A stretch of DNA of 15,682 bases from positions 1 to 15,682 of the forward strand of contig DATLQD010000173.1 of the NCBI GenBank assembly GCA_035535315.1, given 5' to 3'. The notes under the pieces are model-generated. The model did not search any database, was not told the origin of the DNA, and was given only the letters and a program-made list of their open reading frames with translations. The first letter of the stretch is position 1. Every line of letters begins with the position of its first letter. Below, piece after piece: positions 5,741 to 12,997 of this stretch. Source of the stretch: DASQGA01 sp035535315. Its GTDB lineage: Bacteria; Actinomycetota; Thermoleophilia; Gaiellales; Gaiellaceae. Made by a program: the position numbers and the translations under genes.

Positions 5741-6130
5741 CTACGCCTCGCCTTCCTCTAGCGCTGCCTTTGCCTCGGCGATGCGCTTGATAAGTGCTGC
5801 GCGCAAGCGTGCCCTCTCCTCGGGGGTCATATCCTCGAAAGGACGATCGACGTCCCCTGTGTTGAGGGTGGCATCGCCAGGCTTGCCGAGTCCCTGGTCA
5901 AACCATCCGCGCAGCTCCCGGGTTGCCGGCACGTCACCGCGTTTCGCCTTCTCGTAGAGGGCGTCGAGGATTGCAGGGATCTGCTCCTTGCGGGCGTCGA
6001 GCTCGTGGCTGAGGCGCTGGCGGATGGTGAGGTTGGAGAGCTGCGCTGCCTCTGCGCGCTGCGCCGCCTTCTCCCTCCGCGCCCGAGTTGCGCCGGAAGG
6101 CGAACCGTGAATATTGAGGGCATCACGCAC
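5741..6130 (-). CDS. helical phage-like protein (small-terminase-region type)
   Basis: A 129-residue, highly charged, all-helical protein. It contains LTIRQRLSHELDARKEQIPA and ILDALYEKAKRGDVPATREL, then RGWFDQGLGKP, an acidic linker DVDRPFEDMTPEERARLRAA and a coiled-coil-like C-terminus (IKRIAEAKAALEEGE). The pattern 'I..AL...A..GD..A.R.L.D...GKP......D.P...LT.EER' recalls small proteins that sit beside phage terminases or carry DUF5681. This resemblance is loose and from memory. GTG 6130 is the first start in frame with supportable sequence, but no good ribosome site precedes it, and the frame is open further upstream without an ATG. No other phage gene is seen nearby. Confidence 0.65.
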   Translation of the reverse strand: MRDALNIHGSPSGATRARREKAAQRAEAAQLSNLTIRQRLSHELDARKEQIPAILDALYEKAKRGDVPATRELRGWFDQGLGKPGDATLNTGDVDRPFEDMTPEERARLRAALIKRIAEAKAALEEGEA

Positions 6131-6192
6131 GAGGCCGGGTGGGACCTGGCCGTCAGACTCCCGCGTAGTACCAATCAGGGGGTTGGGAGTAC

Positions 6193-6828
6193 GTGAAGAC
6201 GATGAACAACGCCGCCTTCCGATGGCGCACTGTACTCGTGCTCGTCCTTCTCGTCTTTGCCTATAGTCCTGAGTTGGCCGCAGCCGATCTGGGGCTTGTG
6301 TTCAAGCAGGCCAAGGCCGCACCAGGGGACCGAGTGCTTCTCTACTCCGGCCTTCGAATCGATGGCCGAGCGTCCGGCTACCCACCCCTAAAGGACGTCG
6401 AGGTCTATTTCGTCCCTCTGTCGCTCGCGAAGCTCCAGAACCACCTGCGCTCCCGAGGGCGGCCCAATGATCCACGTTGGCTTCCGCTCGGCCCGCCCCG
6501 CCAGGACAAGGGCGGTGTGGTCCGGATGTGGATCAGGGTGCCCCAGGTCCCGATCGGCGACTACACGGTTGGCTTCTGGTGCAAGTGGTGTGGACCCCCG
6601 AAAGGTGACTTCTTCACGAGCGCGTTTCCGGGCCAGCGCTGGTCGGGCCGACGTCACTACACGATCCTCCGTGTGACGAAACCGCGTCCGCCACTGAGCG
6701 AGGTGGTGTCCGCCACCCCGACGTCAGGCCCTGGCTCAGAGAGCCGACTCTGGTTGCTCGCACTGGGGAGCGTTGGCGCGCTGGCATTGGCCGCAGCTCT
6801 CTGGGGGCTGCGCCGGCGGAGACCCTGA
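6193..6828 (+). CDS. secreted, C-terminally anchored protein
   Basis: A 211-residue protein. Residues 1-31 form a signal peptide (basic N-region, hydrophobic VLVLVLLVFAYS, AxA-like site AAA). The exported part begins DLGLVFKQAKAAPGDRVLLY, typical of an Ig-like beta-sandwich, and includes VPIGDYTVGFWCKWCGPP with C130 and C133. A Pro/Ser linker at about 163-183 leads to a TM helix at about 186-204 and a RRRRP tail, so the domain should sit outside the membrane. The family is not recognised. GGGAG 3 nt before GTG 6193 is close; ATG 6202 is the alternative start and removes three residues only. Confidence 0.85.
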   Translation: MKTMNNAAFRWRTVLVLVLLVFAYSPELAAADLGLVFKQAKAAPGDRVLLYSGLRIDGRASGYPPLKDVEVYFVPLSLAKLQNHLRSRGRPNDPRWLPLGPPRQDKGGVVRMWIRVPQVPIGDYTVGFWCKWCGPPKGDFFTSAFPGQRWSGRRHYTILRVTKPRPPLSEVVSATPTSGPGSESRLWLLALGSVGALALAAALWGLRRRRP

Positions 6829-6860
6829 CGCGAATGGCGTCCTTGCCTCAGTCATTCGCG
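6829..6860. terminator. hairpin between convergent genes
   Basis: CGCGAATG and CATTCGCG are perfect 8-bp complementary arms around a 16-nt loop. The hairpin starts immediately after the TGA of the secreted-protein gene and lies 27 nt beyond the stop of the leftward HIT-like gene. It is a plausible shared terminator; there is no U-run. Confidence 0.5.
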
Positions 6861-6887
6861 GCAGCCCGCATGTTGCAGAGGCGCCCT

Positions 6888-7415
6888 CTAATTGCTCTCG
6901 GCGGTGACGGCGTCGGCGACCGTCGCGAGGTTCGCGCGCCACACGTCCTCGGGCAGTGGCGGGAGGATGTCGTCCCAGATCGCGGCGAAGCTGCCGAGAA
7001 GTTGCGGCATCCGCGCCGGCCGTGCCATGAACCACCAGTGCAGGTGCTCGCTCCCGTCGCCCCAGCGACAGACATGCACACGCCCGATCTCGCCGACTGC
7101 ACGGATTGCGCGCTCGATCCGTGCGAGGAGCACGCCGAGCTCGGCCGCGAGCTCGTCCGGCAGATCGCCGGGCTCCGCGAAATGCTCGCGCGGCTCGAGC
7201 AAGACAACGACCGGCAGGCCTGTTGGCGAGTCGAACGCCCACAGGCGCCAGCGCTGGCTCGTCCAGAGGTACTCGTCGTCGGAGCGGACGCAGCGCACGC
7301 ATTCGACACCGCCATGGCCGTGCCGGGGCGTCTCCTCCTCGACGGGCGGCTGGAGGCGGCGCGGCCGCATCTCGCCGTCGAACGGGAACGTCTCCCAGTC
7401 CTGGACGGGCGGCAT
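6888..7415 (-). CDS. HIT-like superfamily protein
   Basis: A 175-residue protein. An early CxxC (C39, C42; VECVRC) is followed by LWTSQRWRLWAF, a PVVVLLEPREHFAE strand-helix unit typical of the HIT/GalT fold, an acidic helix (DLPDELAAELGVLLARIERA) and finally RWGDGSEHLHWWFMARP with H124 and H126. The HxH lies where the canonical HxHxHxx nucleotide-binding triad would be, but the third His is replaced by aromatic residues. Nucleotide binding is likely by fold; hydrolase or transferase activity is doubtful. ATG 7415 has GGAG 8 nt upstream; a TTG at 7466 would add 17 residues but lacks a ribosome site. It is divergent from a canonical HIT gene 60 nt away. Confidence 0.85.
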   Translation of the reverse strand: MPPVQDWETFPFDGEMRPRRLQPPVEEETPRHGHGGVECVRCVRSDDEYLWTSQRWRLWAFDSPTGLPVVVLLEPREHFAEPGDLPDELAAELGVLLARIERAIRAVGEIGRVHVCRWGDGSEHLHWWFMARPARMPQLLGSFAAIWDDILPPLPEDVWRANLATVADAVTAESN

Positions 7416-7475
7416 TCGGAGCGCTCCGGCCGCGCGTGCGTGCAGCTGCTCGGCAGTCTCAGGCAAGGGCCGGGG

Positions 7476-7970
7476 ATGCTACCGTCGGCCGCCGTGGAGT
7501 GGCCGCAGTCCTTCTACGAGCTTCGGCGCGGCGAGGGCTGCGGCATGTGCGCCGACGGGCGCCCCGACGAGCTACCGTGGGGCACCCGGATCTTCGTCGG
7601 TTCGGTCTCGGACGCATACCTCCAGCGCCGAGACATCCAGCACGGCTACACGATCGTGATCTGGCGCGGCCGGCACGTCGTCGAGCCAACCGAGCTCGCC
7701 GCCGAGGAGGCCGCCGCCTACTGGCTCGAGGTGTTGCATGTTGGGCGCGCTCTCGAAGCACACCTCCGGCCGGTCAAGATGAACTACGACCTGCTCGGGA
7801 ACTCGCTACCGCATCTGCACGCCCATGTGCTGCCTCGGTACGCCGACGACCCACGCCCGGGGTGGCCGCTTCCTTTCCCTGAGACAGAACCTCCTCCTCT
7901 GGAGGAAACGGTCTTCAACGAAGACGTGCAGGCGCTTCGCTCGCTACTCGCCACGCCTCCTCGCTCGTGA
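7476..7970 (+). CDS. HIT family (histidine triad) protein
   Basis: A 164-residue protein with a zinc-type CxxC early on (C22, C25; GEGCGMC), the HIT core strand GYTIVIWRGRHVVEPTEL, a helix EEAAAYWLEVLHVGRALEAH, and the catalytic motif LPHLHAHVLPRY (H113, H115, H117). HIT proteins hydrolyse or transfer nucleoside phosphates through a covalent phospho-His on the middle His, so this one should be an active nucleotide hydrolase; its substrate is unknown. AAGGG 6 nt before ATG 7476 supports the start, though GTG 7494 (MEWPQSFYEL) is where homologs I recall begin. The last 4 nt overlap the methyltransferase start, which implies translational coupling. Confidence 0.93.
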   Translation: MLPSAAVEWPQSFYELRRGEGCGMCADGRPDELPWGTRIFVGSVSDAYLQRRDIQHGYTIVIWRGRHVVEPTELAAEEAAAYWLEVLHVGRALEAHLRPVKMNYDLLGNSLPHLHAHVLPRYADDPRPGWPLPFPETEPPPLEETVFNEDVQALRSLLATPPRS

Positions 7971-8704
7971 CTGATTGGGATCGTCTCTTCGACGAGCTCT
8001 ACCTCAAGACGTACGCCGCAATCCAGCGCGACGAAGACGCTGAGCCACTCGCACTCGGCGCCATGCGGCTCGCCGGGTGCGAGCCTCCGGCGGACGTCCT
8101 TGATGCCGCCTGCGGCTACGGCCGTCACGCCCGCGTGCTCGCCGGCGCCGGCTACTGCGTGGTCGGCCTCGACCGCTCACCTGTCCTTCTCGCCGAGGCT
8201 CGCCGGCGCTCGGAGGGAGCCGAGTGGCCGAACTGGGTGCAGGGCGACTACCGAGAGCTGCCCTTCGCAGCGGCGAGCTTTGACGTGGTTGTCAACCTCT
8301 TCACGTCGTTCGGCTTCTTCGGCGACGAGGGCGATCTGCAGGCGCTCACGGAGTTTAGGAGGGTCCTCCGGCATGAACGGATGCTCGTCCTGGAGACCCT
8401 GCACCGTGATCGCCTGCTGGCGAACTTCCAGGCCCAGGACTGGGTGGAACTTCCAGACGGGGCACTTCGACTCGAGCGGCGCGCGTTCGACTCCGTAAGC
8501 GGCGCATGCGAAGTCGCCCTTACGCACTGGCCGAAAAGTGGAGAGCCGGTCACAGTCACGTATCGCCTCCGCGTTTACACGCCTGGTGAACTCGACCGAA
8601 TAGCACGCGAGGCGGGCTTCACGGAGCTCGAGTTCTACGGCGACCCCGAAGGCGGTCCGCTCTCGCGGGAAAGCCGTCTTCTGCTTGTCGCCAGGACGGC
8701 GTGA
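7967..8704 (+). CDS. class I SAM-dependent methyltransferase
   Basis: A 245-residue protein with a Rossmann-type methyltransferase core. Motif I is VLDAACGYGRHARVLA (D46-G52), the acidic residue at the end of beta2 is D69 (VVGLDRS), and QGDYRELPF (92-100) and SFDVVVNLFTSFGFF (104-118) follow. The C-terminal half has the beta-hairpin region GEPVTVTYRLRVYTPGELDR and a final ESRLLLVAR strand. The 'NLFTSFGYF' segment is typical of the small-molecule methyltransferase group (Methyltransf_25/11); the substrate cannot be inferred. GTG 7967 overlaps the HIT stop (GTGA), so the two genes are one operon. A hairpin follows 6 nt after the stop. Confidence 0.93.
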   Translation: MTDWDRLFDELYLKTYAAIQRDEDAEPLALGAMRLAGCEPPADVLDAACGYGRHARVLAGAGYCVVGLDRSPVLLAEARRRSEGAEWPNWVQGDYRELPFAAASFDVVVNLFTSFGFFGDEGDLQALTEFRRVLRHERMLVLETLHRDRLLANFQAQDWVELPDGALRLERRAFDSVSGACEVALTHWPKSGEPVTVTYRLRVYTPGELDRIAREAGFTELEFYGDPEGGPLSRESRLLLVARTA

Positions 8705-8709
8705 CCAAC

Positions 8710-8725
8710 TCCGGCCCATGCCGGA
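8710..8725 (+). terminator. short hairpin after the methyltransferase
   Basis: TCCGGC-CCAT-GCCGGA: a perfect 6-bp stem with a 4-nt loop, 6 nt after the TGA of the HIT-methyltransferase operon. It is followed by AACTTGGAAG and no U-run, so termination strength is uncertain. Confidence 0.45.
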
Positions 8726-8861
8726 AACTTGGAAGACTTTCGGGAGAGGGCGGCGGGCTTGGGCCGCGAGTCCCGGTCACTGGTCCCAACGTGGCATAAA
8801 CCGAACCGCGTCGTTTCGGTGCCAGGGAAGCGTATCTGCCTGTCCCCGCCGCACTCGCGAT

Positions 8862-8881
8862 CCTGATCCGGGGGGATCAGG
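8862..8881 (-). terminator. hairpin after the membrane-anchored protein gene
   Basis: CCTGATCC-GGGG-GGATCAGG: a perfect 8-bp stem with a 4-nt loop, 12 nt beyond the stop codon of the leftward gene ending at 8894. It may also serve the rightward methyltransferase transcript, since the two genes converge. Confidence 0.55.
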
Positions 8882-8893
8882 GAGTTACAAACC

Positions 8894-9238
8894 TTAGTGG
8901 CCCTCGGGTTTCGGGATGCGAACCCTAGGGCTCTCGTTCGCGACCATGGCGGAGAGGAGCTTGGACTTGATCGGAGTCCGAGCGAATGGCTGCTGGACGT
9001 GGACATCCGCCACACGAGCACCGTCCGTGGACGTGCACCGGTAGTAGGTGGCTTGGACTGGTCCCGAAATCCCTAGGACAAATGACGGAGCACAGGAAAC
9101 CCGAGGTGCTCGGAGCGGCGCCTCGCGAGCATCCGCCGTTACTGCGTTCTTCCGGTACAAGGCATACGCGCCGAGGAGGCCGAGGACCGCGACGAGCAGG
9201 ACGATCACTCCGCCGATCAGCCAGCGCCTTCTCGCCAC
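8894..9238 (-). CDS. membrane-anchored extracytoplasmic protein
   Basis: A 114-residue protein. Residues 1-5 are basic (MARRR) and residues 6-28 form one hydrophobic helix (WLIGGVIVLLVAVLGLLGAY), a signal anchor with no lipobox Cys. The remaining 85 residues should lie outside the membrane. They carry two Cys, C49 (PRVSCAPSF) and C68 (TYYRCTSTDG), about 20 apart in strand-like segments and well placed for a disulfide. The arrangement recalls DUF4333-type actinobacterial proteins, but I cannot confirm the family. AGAGGGAG 5 nt before GTG 9238 supports the start. The same upstream sequence is the point where a truncated helix-turn-helix gene ends. Confidence 0.8.
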   Translation of the reverse strand: MARRRWLIGGVIVLLVAVLGLLGAYALYRKNAVTADAREAPLRAPRVSCAPSFVLGISGPVQATYYRCTSTDGARVADVHVQQPFARTPIKSKLLSAMVANESPRVRIPKPEGH

Positions 9239-9244
9239 TTCTCC

Positions 9245-9452
9245 CTCTTAGACGCAGTTGGCTTGAGAGGTTGTAAATCCTGCCGCGGCAGCAGCGCAGG
9301 TACTCGGCCGCCTCGGCCACGTTGTAGTACCGAGGCTCGGCCGTGGGGTCGCCCTCGTTTACGAGTTCGGCGACTCGAGCGGCGGTCGATTCTGCGAACT
9401 GATCGAAAAGCTCCGCGAGTCTCTCGGCGAGACTGGCGGTGTCGGGGCTCAA
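9245..9452 (-). pseudogene. truncated excisionase-type HTH protein
   Basis: From TTG 9452, preceded by GAGGGAGAA 9 nt upstream, the frame reads SLAERLAELFDQFAESTAAR, VAELVNEG and then YYNVAEAAEYLRCCRGRIYN followed by LSSQLRL. 'YY.V.EAAEYLR.SR.RIY.L...GRL' is the HTH_17/excisionase DNA-binding motif found in Xis and AlpA-like proteins of integrative elements. The family continues for 20-30 residues (R.GSRLLF...DLD.W). Here the match stops, and the frame runs without a stop into the start region of the membrane-anchored gene in another register. The gene has therefore lost its 3' end, most likely by deletion. It is probably a relic of an integrated element. Confidence 0.6.
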
Positions 9453-9620
9453 GGCCCCGTTCTCCCTCACGTGTCCAGTGAAGGCCTTCGGTAGTGGGTT
9501 TGCATGACTACGCGCTCCTTCGGGGTCAGTTATCAGGCCACGGCCATGAGACCGCAAGACCTTCAAGGATGATAACGACCACGCCCGTAAGTGAATTCCG
9601 AGCGGCCTCAGGCCGCGGAA

Positions 9621-9642
9621 CTTGCCACAAACGCTTGCCACA
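9621..9642 (+). repeat. short direct repeat CTTGCCACA
   Basis: CTTGCCACA occurs at 9621-9629 and 9634-9642, 13 bp apart, just upstream of the tRNA promoter. The second copy includes the proposed -35 hexamer. It may be a protein-binding site or chance. Confidence 0.4.
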
Positions 9643-9664
9643 CGGCCTTCGGCGCGGTTAATCT
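9635..9664 (+). promoter_or_regulatory. putative sigma-70 promoter for tRNA-Val
   Basis: TTGCCA (9635-9640) is one base from the -35 consensus. After an 18-nt spacer, TAATCT (9659-9664) keeps the key T, A and final T of the -10 box. Transcription would start near 9671, about 25 nt before the mature tRNA, with a CCCCG/CGGGG leader stem at 9674-9691. Confidence 0.4.
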
Positions 9665-9695
9665 GGCCACTGACCCCGCATGAATACGGGGCTCG

Positions 9696-9767
9696 GGGCG
9701 CATAGCTCAGCGGGAGAGCGCCCGCTTCACACGCGGGAGGTCCCTGGTTCGATCCCAGGTGCGCCCA
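9696..9767 (+). tRNA. tRNA-Val (anticodon CAC)
   Basis: A complete 72-nt cloverleaf. Acceptor GGGCGCA (9696-9702) pairs with TGCGCCC (9760-9766), with A as discriminator. The D stem is GCTC/GAGC. The anticodon stem CCCGC/GCGGG holds loop TTCACAC, so the anticodon is CAC and reads GUG valine codons. The variable loop is AGGTC. The T stem CCTGG/CCAGG holds loop TTCGATC. The 3' CCA is not encoded (ACTG follows). Antisense or sense translation of this gene explains the tRNA-like peptide strings in long open frames nearby. Confidence 0.96.
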
Positions 9768-9808
9768 CTGAACTTGGCAGTGCGCAAGGCGCAGCGAATA
9801 ATCCAGGC

Positions 9809-12800
9809 GTGGCGTTCTGTCCGAACTGCGGACTATCTGCCCCCGGTGCGTCTCGATTCTGCCCCAACTGCGGTGCGCCGATCTCCGAACCGGCTCAGCC
9901 GAGCGAAGAGCGGAAACTCGCAACTGTCCTCTTCGCGGACCTCGTGGGCTCGACGAAGCTCGCCAGCTCCCAGGACGCCGAGCGAACGCGCTCCCTACTT
10001 AATCGGTTCTACGACGCAATGGCGACTGAGATCGCCGACGCTGGCGGAACCGTGGAGAAGTTCGCCGGCGACGCGGTCATGGCGGCCTTCGGCGCTCCTG
10101 CAGCTCAGGAAAACCACGCGGAGCGCGCCTTGCACGCAGCGCTTTCGATGCAGAAACGTCTCGAAGAACTGTTCGGCGGTGTGCTCTCGCTACGTATCGG
10201 CGTGAACACCGGTGAGGTCGTCGCGGGACAGGCCCGCGTCGGAAGTTCCTTCGTCACGGGCGACACGGTCAACGTTGCGGCGCGTCTCGAGCAGGGCGCT
10301 CGGCCGGGTGAGATTCTGGTCGGCGAGCGCACGGTCTCGGCCGTGCCGGGCACGTTCGAGTTCGCCGAGCCGGCGGCGATTCCGGCCAAAGGAAAACCGG
10401 ACGGCGTCGCCTGTCGACGACTCGTCCGCGCACTGACGCCGATGAGGCCGCAGCGTGCCGGCGGACTGCAGCGCGCCTTCGTCGGCCGTGACAGAGAACT
10501 CGAGGCTCTCCAACAGACGTACCTTCGCGTCGTCGAAGAGGGCCGGCCGCGCCTCGTGACCGTCATAGGCGACCCCGGGATCGGGAAGACGACATTGCTC
10601 CGGGAGTTTTGCCAGTGGCTCCGCTCTCGGTCGCCCGAACCGGTCCTCCGCACAGGCCGCTGCCTCTCCTACGGCCGAGGGATCACGTACGTGCCAGTCG
10701 GCGATATCGTCCGCGAGCATCTCGGCCTTGCCGAGAACGACCCGCAGGAGATCGTGCGGCGCCGCCTTGGGCGAAACACGATTCTGGGGTTGACGCTCGG
10801 GCTGGAGGCACCTGTCGACCTGCATCCACTCGCCGCGCGCGAGCGCCTGCGCCAGGCGTGGATCTCCCTCCTCGACGCGCTCGCGGCCGCTCGGCCGGCG
10901 GTGGTGTTGATCGAAGACCTGCACTGGGCCGAGGACGCGCTACTCGACCTGCTCGAAGCTGGATTACGGGGCGCCCACGGGCCGCTGCTCTTCCTTGCAA
11001 CCGCGCGCCCGGAGCTCACCCAGACCCGGCCAGGCTGGGTCAGCGAGGATCGCGGCGCGGAGAGGGTCCTGCTCGACGCGCTGACTCCGTCGGACACAGC
11101 CCACATGGTCGACGAGCTGACACCGACATCGCTGCCTGCGTCAGTGCGTGACATCGTTCTTGCGCGCGCGGAGGGCAATCCACTCTTCGTCGAGGAGCTC
11201 ATTCGGACACTGATCGACCAAGGCGTGCTCGAGCGACGCAACGGCGACTGGACGGTGCGCGACCTTCCCACCGACTTCATCGTTCCCGACACGGTGCAGG
11301 CTGTGCTCGCGGCGCGCATCGACCTGCTGGAGCCACCGGAAAAGGCCGCCCTCCAGGCGGCCGCCGTGATCGGCCGAACGTTCTGGGCTGGTCCCGTCGC
11401 GGAGCTGTTGGAAGGCGTCGAAGCGGACCTGCACGTCCTCGAGCAACGCGACTTCATACGGCCTCGGCCGAGCTCGTCGATTGTCGGCGAGACAGAATTT
11501 ACGATCAAGCATGCGCTCACCCGCGATGTCGCTTACGGAAGCCTCCTCATCGCGAAGCGGGCTCGCCTGCATGCTCGGTTCGCCGAATGGCTCGAGCAGA
11601 CAGGGGAAGGTCGTGACGAGCACGCAGCGATGCTTGCTCATCACTATGCGGAGGCAGTGCGGCCGGAAGATGTCGATCTCGCCTGGCCGGGGCACGACGA
11701 CGAGCTCGTACGCATGCGCGAGCACGCCGTCTCCTGGCTGTGCCGCGCGGCCGACCTGGCAGTCGGTCGTTACGACATCCAAGACGCTGTCTCACTACTT
11801 CAGCGCGCGGCCGAGCTCGAATCGCGCCCAGACGCACAGGTGGAAATCTGGCGGGAGATTGGTCACGCTCACGCCATCTACTTCGACGGCAAGGCCTTCT
11901 CCTCGGCGATGCAGCGCGCGATCGAGCTGGCCGACGACGACCTGACCACGGCGGATCTCTACGCGGAGCTTGCCTTTCAGACCCTTGTTCGCGCCGGAAT
12001 GTGGGGTGTCGCACCGGACGCGAGTCTCGTCGAAGGGTGGATCGGCAGCGCGCTCGAGCTTGCGCAGCCCAGCAGCACGGAACGCGCAAAGGCACTGATC
12101 GCTCGCTGCTATTCGGCTTACGACAAATCTCCCGAGCTGGCGGCTGAGGCGAGCGCAATCGCCGAGCAACTCGGCGATCCGTCTGTGCGTTCTTTCGGCT
12201 ACGACGTGCGCGGGCTGACCGCATTCGCCGGGGGCGACTACAAAGGGGCACTCGCGTGGCAGCGTCGGCGCATCTCGCTTGTAAGTGAGATCAACGATCC
12301 GGATCACCAGGCGGACATCTACGCGTGCGCGGTTGCGCCTGCAGTTGCCTGCGGCGACATCGACGATGCGCGGCGTTATGCAATTTGCCACGAAGAGTTC
12401 ACGCGCGAACTCTCGCCACACCATCGACTGCACGGGGTTTCGGTGAGCCTGGAGCTTGCCGAGCTTCTCGGCGACTGGAACGCTGCGAGCCAACTCCAGC
12501 AGCGGGTAGAAGACGCCGTGGCCGCGAACCTCGCGACGCCGTGCGTTCGGAACCAACGCTCGCTCCTTGTCTGCGCGCTCGCGCGCGTCCACCTCGGTGA
12601 CGAGCAGGAAGCACGCCGCCTCGAGCAGAACGCCGAGGCGCACACGATGAGCGGCTACGGGACCGTGCTCGACACGCCGCGCATCCAGCTCGCCCTTCAG
12701 CGTGGCGACCTCGTAGGGGTCGAGTCGTTACTCGGTCAGCCCGCGGTGCGTCGGTCGAACTGGTTCTTCCTCAGCTCGATGGCGACGCACCTGGAGGCGC

Positions 12801-12997
12801 TAGCCGCGATCGGCGACGGAGCGCGCGTGGAAGCCGAGGTACCTCGTCTGCTCGAACCCAACACGTATCTCGAGCCGTTCGCGCTGCGGGCCCTGGGCGT
12901 AGCACGCGAAGACGCGACACTGATCGAGCGCGCCGCGGTCCGTTTTGAGGCGTTTGGCTTCGACTGGCACGCGGCTCGGACGAGCGCGCTTCTCTAA
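9809..12997 (+). CDS. zinc ribbon-adenylate/guanylate cyclase-STAND ATPase-TPR protein
   Basis: A 1062-residue signalling protein. A double zinc ribbon (CPNC at C4/C7 and C18/C21) opens the chain. A class III nucleotide cyclase domain follows at about 33-210, with metal ligands D44 (LFADLVGST) and D88 (EKFAGDAVMAAFG), base-selecting K84 and D152, and transition-state N155 and R159 (TGDTVNVAARLE). All key residues are present, and the Lys/Asp pair predicts ATP and hence cAMP. A STAND/AAA-like ATPase starts at FVGRDREL (224-231) with Walker A GDPGIGKTT (254-262) and Walker B VVLIEDLHWAED (365-376). The remainder, to 1062, is helical repeat (TPR-like) sequence. The frame is open through the tRNA upstream, so GTG 9809 before AFCPNCG was chosen. 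It lies 41 nt after the tRNA and has only a weak CCAGG ribosome site. Confidence 0.95.
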   Translation: MAFCPNCGLSAPGASRFCPNCGAPISEPAQPSEERKLATVLFADLVGSTKLASSQDAERTRSLLNRFYDAMATEIADAGGTVEKFAGDAVMAAFGAPAAQENHAERALHAALSMQKRLEELFGGVLSLRIGVNTGEVVAGQARVGSSFVTGDTVNVAARLEQGARPGEILVGERTVSAVPGTFEFAEPAAIPAKGKPDGVACRRLVRALTPMRPQRAGGLQRAFVGRDRELEALQQTYLRVVEEGRPRLVTVIGDPGIGKTTLLREFCQWLRSRSPEPVLRTGRCLSYGRGITYVPVGDIVREHLGLAENDPQEIVRRRLGRNTILGLTLGLEAPVDLHPLAARERLRQAWISLLDALAAARPAVVLIEDLHWAEDALLDLLEAGLRGAHGPLLFLATARPELTQTRPGWVSEDRGAERVLLDALTPSDTAHMVDELTPTSLPASVRDIVLARAEGNPLFVEELIRTLIDQGVLERRNGDWTVRDLPTDFIVPDTVQAVLAARIDLLEPPEKAALQAAAVIGRTFWAGPVAELLEGVEADLHVLEQRDFIRPRPSSSIVGETEFTIKHALTRDVAYGSLLIAKRARLHARFAEWLEQTGEGRDEHAAMLAHHYAEAVRPEDVDLAWPGHDDELVRMREHAVSWLCRAADLAVGRYDIQDAVSLLQRAAELESRPDAQVEIWREIGHAHAIYFDGKAFSSAMQRAIELADDDLTTADLYAELAFQTLVRAGMWGVAPDASLVEGWIGSALELAQPSSTERAKALIARCYSAYDKSPELAAEASAIAEQLGDPSVRSFGYDVRGLTAFAGGDYKGALAWQRRRISLVSEINDPDHQADIYACAVAPAVACGDIDDARRYAICHEEFTRELSPHHRLHGVSVSLELAELLGDWNAASQLQQRVEDAVAANLATPCVRNQRSLLVCALARVHLGDEQEARRLEQNAEAHTMSGYGTVLDTPRIQLALQRGDLVGVESLLGQPAVRRSNWFFLSSMATHLEALAAIGDGARVEAEVPRLLEPNTYLEPFALRALGVAREDATLIERAAVRFEAFGFDWHAARTSALL

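Noticed and set aside
6834..7475. Upstream extension of the HIT gene to 6834
   Set aside because: The added 214 codons are the shadow of the leftward HIT-like gene; homologs start near MEWPQSFYEL.
9621..9642. CTTGCCACA pair as an att core or CRISPR-like repeat
   Set aside because: Only two 9-bp copies 13 bp apart, and no spacers or second tRNA 3'-end copy are in the window; retained only as a short direct repeat.
9680..9808. Upstream extension of the cyclase gene to ATG 9680
   Set aside because: The extra residues (SSAGERPLHTREVPGSIPGA) are the sense translation of tRNA-Val, not protein.
8925..9923. 332-codon leftward open frame containing GSNQGPPACEAGALPLSY
   Set aside because: That string is the antisense translation of a tRNA gene, here tRNA-Val. 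Only the excisionase-like segment in the middle (9245-9452) is meaningful; the tail is an off-frame reading of the membrane-anchored protein gene.
10669..11520. 283-codon leftward open frame inside the cyclase gene
   Set aside because: Ser/Arg-rich antisense shadow of the STAND ATPase coding sequence.
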